From positions 9,367,537-9,431,536 of the forward strand of contig NC_063049.1 in the NCBI RefSeq assembly GCF_018812025.1: a stretch of 64,000 nucleotides of DNA, in the 5' to 3' direction. Position 1 is the first letter of the stretch, and every line of letters begins with the position of its first letter. Shown one piece after another: positions 57,840 through 64,000 of the stretch. The notes beneath the pieces were generated by a model. It ran no database searches. It saw only the letters and a program-made list of their open reading frames with translations, and had not been told where the DNA came from. The stretch is from Megalobrama amblycephala (lineage: Eukaryota > Chordata > Actinopteri > Cypriniformes > Xenocyprididae). The translations under genes were made by a program, and so were the position numbers.

Positions 57840-59173
57840 CCAAACATTAGTAAACCATAGTAGATCACATATATTTATTTAGAGCAGGTGTTCTTGATTC
57901 AAACGAGCCCAAACACAACATAACATGATGCATGACATGCTGCTTTGCCAAAGCAATACGACATCCGAGATCCGATCGCGTCATGATGATGCAGTGTTTT
58001 CTAATGTCAGTTGACAACACTGGGAAGGTCAACGAACAGAAACTGGATCTCAACTGTGGTGGTGGGTATAGTGGGTAGTGACGATGAATAAAGACCAATC
58101 AGGGATTGGATTGGACTTATCGCTCAGATTGACAGTTCTTGGATTCATCGTTTGCCGTAGAAGCGCACTGGAAGATCAGGTCAACGCTCGTCCACCAGGA
58201 TCTTATTATTTTTATTCTTTTCATGTTTGCAAGTAGTTCTTATGTTCATACATTTGAGCGATTATTGTTATGTATGCGGGATTTATTTTACACAAAAAAA
58301 AATATATTTTGTGTCTCATTTGATTGGGTCATTGAAAGTCATGGTTTCTGGTTTAAACTTGTTTTGTGCAGTTGGACTAAAAGCAAAAAAAAACTCTCCC
58401 CATTGAGCACATAAAAAGACACATTTTGTTTAAATGGTATTTTGGCTTGACACCAGAGTATTAATGTGCAGAACACATACTGGCTGGATTTACTGATTTT
58501 TTTGGGTTATATTTTTAGTACATAACAGAAAATATGATGCATATTTTGAAAAGACTTTACAAAAAATATCAAAGTCTTTCGAAGAGAATATTCCCATCTT
58601 TATTTATAGTGAGTAAACTAAACATTGATAAAAATCAAAGTAACATTTTGTTTTTAATGGTCTTTATAATAAATGTTTACTTTGCATGAATGTAATTTTA
58701 TTTAGGAAAAGACATTTTTTATTCAAATTAAATTAAAATAATAAATATGAATTGAGAAAAACTAATAACTGTGGCTGTAACAAATTAGAGTATTTTTTTT
58801 AAAGTTGGTCTAAAGTATCATTTTTTCGGTGCTAAATTTGATTAGGCCTGTGCTGCTCTCCCTGTGGCTCTCAGCTGGGTTTTCAGAGCCGTCTCTCGGC
58901 TCCAGACCGCTTTAGGATGTGATTGGTGTTCCGCGGGCCAATCAGAGGACACCGTGTGGTTTCTGCACCCAGACAGATGGAGGCAGCGAGGGATTCTGGA
59001 CAGTGGACAGTCACTGGTGTCTGCTGAGATCAAACGACACTCGTTTCCTCGTGGCAGAGCCGCTGACGCACACACAGCAGGTACAGCAGCACCCCACAAT
59101 ATCTGTGAGCCTCGCATTCATGCACAGCTTTAGTATTATCAGCCAGCCTCACAGTCAATACACACCTGTAACA
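57840..59173. other. No confirmed gene; one GC-rich island
   Basis: 58850-59130 is clearly GC-rich against its AT-rich surroundings, with open frames on both strands, none recognised. It contains opposed CCAAT motifs (GTGATTGGTGTTCC and GGGCCAATCAG). The rest is AT-rich and unassigned. Confidence 0.4.
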
Positions 59174-59577
59174 TTTAAGAGTGACCAATTATGCTTTTTC
59201 CACGTTCATCTTTCTTTAGTGTGTAATGTTGCTGTTTGAGCATGAAGAAGCTCTGCAAAGTCCCTCCAGCGGGATTTCTTCTCTATATCAGTGTCAGTGT
59301 TTCTGAACTCCCTGAAACTCCTCCATTGTAGTCTTGAGTTTTCTTCCAGAAATGAACATGTCACAATATTCCTCATTTAAATATTTCATATGCAGAATAA
59401 AGGGGCGGGGTTAGTTAGTGTGTTGAAACTGGCGGTTATGGTAAGGGGCGGGACATTTCCCAAACACGCTCGAATCGCTTGACCAATCACAACACACTGC
59501 TCCAGCCGACCAACCAGCCAATTTTGTGAAGGTGAAATATGGACCTGGACATGTTTTCATGAGATTCGCCCTAAAAG
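59174..59577 (+). mobile_element. Diverged TTAA-type element
   Basis: TTAAGAGTGACCAATTATGC, then TTTAGTGTGTAATGTTGCTG, GGTAAGGGGCGGGACATT and the end TTTTCATGAGATTCGCCC are diverged relatives of 56990-57839 and 60700-61383. The terminal bases are eroded. Confidence 0.65.
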
Positions 59578-60237
59578 ACTCTTAAATCTTTGGGTGTGAA
59601 GCTTTATAAATGAAAAGTCATCCATCCTTATTTTGCACATATTTTCACTCTCTGCTTTGGCAAAAACAATGAGCTTCACATGTTTTATGTGGTCTTGGGA
59701 TCAAAGGAATTGATTCTAAAAACACTTGTTCAGTCTCACCCTAGACCCGCATGATTTGACAGCAGCAGTTACCCGAAAGCCAGCAGAGAATCCTGGGAAT
59801 GAAATTAAAATGTGCACTAGCAATCTGCTCATGGGCTTTCAATCACACACGCAGGACTCCTGCCAGCAATAAATCAATTCACTACAAAACACACCGCCTC
59901 AGACCTTCTTCAAGAGTCCTGGATGCACTAAACACCTCCTGAGAGAGCAGCTGCGTGATAAAAACACAACGCAAGCCAGAGAATATTTGTTAAAGAGATG
60001 AATGGCCCTTAATATACAGCATGCAGTGACACACACACTAGCTCTGCTCCAAAACCTAGAGAAATTTTGATATGCTTTACATTGTATTCAATACAGCAAA
60101 ATGCTGATAAAAGAACAGCACCACCCACCCAGTTAGCATAGCTAAGTTGTACAAAAGCTGTGATATCTTTTGCAAAACGCAATACTTCAATGAAAAGTGC
60201 CGATTTAAACCTGAATAAAATTGGCTTAGGGTTAGTT
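59578..60237. other. No gene seen
   Basis: AT-rich, unassigned. Confidence 0.5.
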
Positions 60238-60540
60238 GTGTTAGTTGAGGAGAGGCGAGGTGAGGATCTAACTGCAGCGGTTTATTAAACAAACACATAA
60301 AGAAAGATAATTCAAACAGGGAAGACAACGTCAATAATCCACATAGGGAACAGAAATGCAACAGCTTCACAAACACATATAGACAACGACCGATAAAAGG
60401 CAACAGAAACACAGGGGTAAATATACACAAGAGGCTAACAAGGAACAGGTGTGGGTAATCAATCATTATGGAAACTAACAAGGGTAACTATGGAAAGAAG
60501 TAAAACAGGAACTACACACAGGAAATGAACACGGGAACAA
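60238..60540 (-). mobile_element. Possible solo LTR of a Ty3/Gypsy-type retrotransposon
   Basis: The segment starts TGTGTTAGTTGAGG and ends CACGGGAACA, so it has TG...CA ends. Read on the minus strand it has a run of CTTGTTAGCCTC and TTTACCCCTGTGTTTC phrases, then GTTTAATAAACCGC (an AATAAA signal) followed by GCAGTTAGATCCTCACCTCG. This layout is common for fish Gypsy LTRs. No 5-bp target duplication was found and no internal region is present, so the call is tentative. Confidence 0.35.
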
Positions 60541-60699
60541 TCCACTTTTTCCAGAGCAAACGATGAGCGCCACCATGATGGATTCTAACTTCCATTTGTA
60601 TGCTGTCCTTTTCCGGTCTCCATAGGATCCCATTGATAAAACAAAGTAAAAAGAGCGACTGAATTAATTAAACAGAAACTTTTTGAACATTACTAAAAA
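60541..60699. other. Unassigned spacer
   Basis: Nothing recognised between the possible LTR and the next TTAA-ended element. Confidence 0.5.
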
Positions 60700-61383
60700 T
60701 TAAAGGTCCCGTTCTTCGTGATCCCATGTTTCAAACTTTAGTTAGTGTGTAATGTTGTTGTTAGAGTATAAATAAAATCTGTAAAATTTTAAAGCTCAAA
60801 GTTCAATGCCAAGCGAGATATTTTATTTAACAGAAGTCGCCTACATCGAACGGCCAGTTTGGACTACATCCCTCTACTTCCTTCTTTAATGACGTCACTA
60901 AAACAGTTTTTTGACTAACCTCCGCCCACAGGAATACACAAGAGTTGCGTTTGTAGAGTGTGTTTGTCGCCATGTCGTCGAAACGCTGTTATTTTCATCC
61001 CGCAGTCCAATCACCGGGTCTGATTCCGGCTCAAATTGATAGGGTAAAATTAAAGACATGTTTACAATAACACTGAGCGCGTGCATCTCCACGTTATGGT
61101 AAGAGGCGTGACCTTTCCGGGCAAGGTTCGATAAGCTGCTGTCGAATCACAACACAGGAACCGCTGGCACAATCAGAACTCGTTACGTATTTCTGAAGGA
61201 GGGACTTCATAGAACAAGGAAGTCATCAGCCCGTTTTTATGACAGTGGAAACAGCGGTATACAGATAAGTAAATTATGTGAAAAATACTGTGTTTTTTTA
61301 CACACGAGACATGAACGCATGTTATATTGCACACTATAAACACAATCAAAGCTTCAAAAAACCACGAAAAACGGGACCTTTAA
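60700..61383. mobile_element. Complete TTAA-ended transposon, 684 bp
   Basis: Left end TTAAAGGTCCCGTTCTTCGT and right end ACGAAAAACGGGACCTTTAA are inverted with one mismatch, each ending in TTAA. The interior shares ACTTTAGTTAGTGTGTAATG with the elements at 11.6, 24.1 and 59.2 kb. It contains CCATGTCGTCGAAACGCTGT. No transposase frame. Confidence 0.92.
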
Positions 61384-61654
61384 AACGAGCGCAGGGTTAA
61401 GCTGTGCTGTTGTTGGAATAAAGGGAAGAAATTCCTGGAAAGTTTGTGTTTTGAGCACCAGCAAATCTGAAAAGAATGTCCGTATACGTAACATTATCAA
61501 CTCGAAAAATATGTTAATTTGACTAGAAACACCGGAGAAATGTAAAGGATAATTCCGCTATGAGTCAGATGAGACTTCCACATTCAGGAAAAATGTGGAT
61601 AGGAAACAAAATATACTTCAAAATAAAAGTCCTTGAACACAAAACAGGTAATCG

Positions 61655-61712
61655 TGACAAGTTACATGTAATTATGTATAATTTACTGTTATTACTATAG
61701 TAACAAGGACAC
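61655..61712. mobile_element. Truncated piece of the adjacent GGTTACACTTTA element
   Basis: AAGTTACATGTAATTATGTA and TAATTTACTGTTATTACTAT repeat the right-hand interior of 61719-61918. Probably part of a second copy or a local duplication. Confidence 0.7.
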
Positions 61713-61718
61713 TAAAGA

Positions 61719-61918
61719 GGTTACACTTTATTTTACAGTGCCGTAGTTACATTGTAATTACTTAAATAAGTACTGAGAACTATTAATTAACTATACTTAC
61801 TACAGAGTTACAGTTGGGTTAGGGTTAGTTACTTGTAATTATGCATAATTAACTGTTATTACTATAGTAAGTACATGTAGTAACGTGTAACTATGGCACT
61901 GTAAAACAAAGTGTTACC
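61719..61918. mobile_element. hAT-like MITE with GGTTACACTTTA ends
   Basis: Left end GGTTACACTTTATTTTACAG and right end CTGTAAAACAAAGTGTTACC are inverted repeats. The interior includes GGGTTAGGGTTAGTTAC. AAAGTGTTACC is duplicated just beyond the right end (to 61933), and no clear 8-bp duplication was found. Confidence 0.85.
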
Positions 61919-61933
61919 AAGTAAAGTGTTACC

Positions 61934-63256
61934 ACATTTTATTTTTGTTTGTTTTTCCTTGTAGGTGTGCTTTCTGCGATGTTACCTAATTGCAACCAAA
62001 ATTGAGGATTTTACCCAATAATGTTGTGTGCTATGTATTTTATATGCTTGCAAGAGTATTGGGTTATAGCTTAGCAACATACTAAAAATAAGATTTACAA
62101 CTGGGAACGATTACAAGAATTTATCGAATGTCTTGTGTGCTTCACTTCTCAGTGGGTTCATTTAGTGAGGCAGCTCAATAAGCTTTGGAACAGACCTATA
62201 ATTTATGCAAAGGATGTTATGTAGCTGCAAATGATGTGAAAACCTGGAAACCAGTAATAAACCCACAATATCCATTTGGTAACTGTCCAAACCAAAGGTT
62301 TTCAGAAAGCGATCAGTGCCCTTCAGAGTGACTCCATTAGCCTGAGCTGTAGACTGTGCTAACAGAAACACTGCTAAATAAAACATGACTAGCCCAAAAA
62401 TACAAAAAGAAGAGTGAGTGTGAGATAAATTGAGATGTGATGTGGTGGGCATATCGGAAGTCAAATAAACCCAAAGCAGCAGTAACATATAGTTTTCCCA
62501 TAGTGTGGTTCATTAATTAATGATATTTAATCTTATAGCATGAAACGAAAAGAAGTTAGGCAAAAAATAAACATCAGTGAAAGAAACCCATAGAAAGTGT
62601 AAGCCGTCTGTGACCTAGCATGGCATGCGGCGGAGCGCTTGAAAGAGAAGAGACTGTTTCAACAAACAGAACACGGCCCATAAAACAACAAACCCAGACG
62701 CAAATACAAACACACACACACACACACACCTACATACGGCTGCACAGTGTGCGGCACAACACTCTGAAGTCTTCCCATGCTTTCAGGCACAAGCTTAAAA
62801 AATTTATGACCCCCTCAGAAAATCTATTCTCCACAGCCGCAGGCCAAAGCTGGAGTATCTCGCATGAGTTCTTGCCTAAAACCAGCAGCACATTAGAGTT
62901 GATGTAACTGCGGTACTGTCTGTGTGCAAGTCAGAGGCCAAAGACAAGCTTTGTTTAATTTAATGAGTCATTCACACAAACACTTTTGGATTTTGGATGT
63001 TTAAGTGTGGTTATTAATAATTGTCTCTAATTAAAGTAATGAATGTCACAGTTACATGTTAAACATTCATTTTTAAACACATAATAATGCGTCAGTGTGT
63101 CAAAGCAAAGTTACTACATTGCAACTTGTTTACATACATATGCAGGGAAATTCATACACCTGAAAAACAAATGCTATAGAGTTTCCTTATATCATCTTTC
63201 AAGAATCAGACAACAGCTTTACTGACAGAAATCTGAGATATTGAGTCAACATATCT
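61934..63256. other. No gene seen; contains a (CA)n tract
   Basis: (CA)n at about 62708-62729. Open frames of about 100 codons at 62162-62488 (minus strand) and 62620-62907 (plus strand) have no recognisable family. The minus-strand one has a hydrophobic run (FCIFGLVMFYLAVFLLAQS) that could mimic a signal or membrane span, but there is no supporting gene structure. Confidence 0.4.
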
Positions 63257-63528
63257 GGTAACACTTTACAATATGGTCACATTTGTTCACATGCACGCTA
63301 TTAACTAAAATAAACCACCAACTTTTTAAAGTATCCATTATCCTTAATCTTAGGTAATACATATGTAAATGTTTTTGTTTGCTCACAGTGAATTAACTAT
63401 TGTTAACAGATCAAACGTTTGGTTGTAGAAATGTATTAGTAAATGTTGAAATAATAATAAGACTCATTGGCTGTAGAAGTATTGTTCATTTCATGTTAAC
63501 AAATGAGACTTTATTGTAAAGTGTTACC
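63257..63528. mobile_element. hAT-like MITE with GGTAACACTTTACAAT ends
   Basis: Left end GGTAACACTTTACAATATGG and right end TTATTGTAAAGTGTTACC are inverted repeats. Flanking octamers ACATATCT (63249-63256) and AGATATCC (63529-63536) match at 6 of 8. Interior GAAATGTATTAGTAAATGTT is typical of the family at 32578-32897. Confidence 0.85.
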
Positions 63529-63536
63529 AGATATCC

Positions 63537-64000
63537 CACATTCGGTTCTGAATGGAACGCAGTAACAATCACAGGAATCTTGCCAAAACATTCCAAAAAT
63601 CAAATTAGAGGGACTCGATTCTAGTATAATATAATACTTCTATATCTAATTATCTAATAAAGGGTCAGTATTGGATAAATCCAGCCTCAGAAGATTCTAA
63701 TTGTTGCACTCTAATCATTCTAATATATAAAGTAATTGTCATTGACTCAAAATGCCTACAAAACAAACATCCAGTTTCTCAAAGAGTCTTCCCGTGGTTC
63801 ATGCAGACCTATTCGCTTCACTAGAAATGCATTTACTTCCAAAAATGTCCCATTCCAGGAGTTGCGCTACAGTGGGCGTGTTCCTGAAGATCCCGCCCAC
63901 CCGTGTGCATGATTATATGCTGCGGAAACGCTGACTCATGTGAGCCTGACCTTTTCATCCCAATCTGGGATACAGGGAAGAAAGTTTCCCTCAACCTTAA
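63537..64000. other. No gene seen
   Basis: AT-rich, then a less AT-rich end (63850-63990) containing GTGGGCGTG and CCCGCCCACC motifs. No exon recognised before the window edge. Confidence 0.45.

Noticed and set aside
62162..62488. 108-codon minus-strand frame with a hydrophobic segment
   Set aside because: The hydrophobic run could suggest a signal peptide, but there is no gene structure or recognised homology.

Overview
The window looks like gene-poor nuclear DNA from a teleost fish, most likely a cyprinid (zebrafish, carp or goldfish group). It has no operons and no recognisable protein-coding gene, it is AT-rich, and it carries many CA/GT microsatellites. It is also packed with short non-autonomous DNA transposons whose ends I recognise from cyprinid genomes, for example GGTAACACTTTA..., TTAAAGG..., CACTACCGTTCAAAAG..., TAGGGGTGTGACGAGA and AGTTCACCCAAAAATGA. 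The family identities come from remembered sequence likeness. The terminal repeats and target-site duplications are read directly from the window.

Layout. 1-5948 is the inside of a large 21-22 bp minisatellite that runs off the left edge. 5949-14020 is mostly single-copy-looking DNA, interrupted by two inverted copies of one transposon, each carrying a later insertion. 14024-15498 is a three-level nest. 16.9-19.2 kb is a run of fold-back and hAT-like elements. 20.8-25.4 kb holds transposon fragments and microsatellites. 26143-27120 is a 14-copy, 71-bp minisatellite in which every unit carries CCAAT and GC/CACCC-box motifs. 28.5-29.3 kb holds a relic of a PIF/Harbinger transposase. 31.1-33.0 kb is another composite transposon. 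34.4-40.5 kb has scattered elements and an AT-rich stretch. 41415-43384 is the clearest Russian-doll nest: a TTAA-ended element holds an hAT element with a perfect 8-bp duplication, which in turn holds another TTAA-ended element. 46.9-52.6 kb holds three very different tandem arrays within 6 kb: a 2.4 kb triplet array, about 54 copies of a tetranucleotide, and a 17-bp minisatellite. 54.5-63.5 kb holds more TTAA-ended and hAT-like elements and a possible solo LTR.

There is no pathway to describe. The long open frames at 25.7-27.2, 46.9-49.4 and 51.0-51.3 kb are by-products of tandem repeats. The only protein remnants I would defend are the Harbinger exon at 28805-28985 and a 45-codon frame shared by two transposon copies at 23.6 and 57.1 kb. 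Two short exon-like segments (27481-27615 and 40651-40753) are flagged at low confidence. The most interesting structures are the promoter-motif minisatellite, the triplet array that stays in phase with nearly every triplet fitting YTR, and the hairpin-capable 22-bp array with higher-order duplications.
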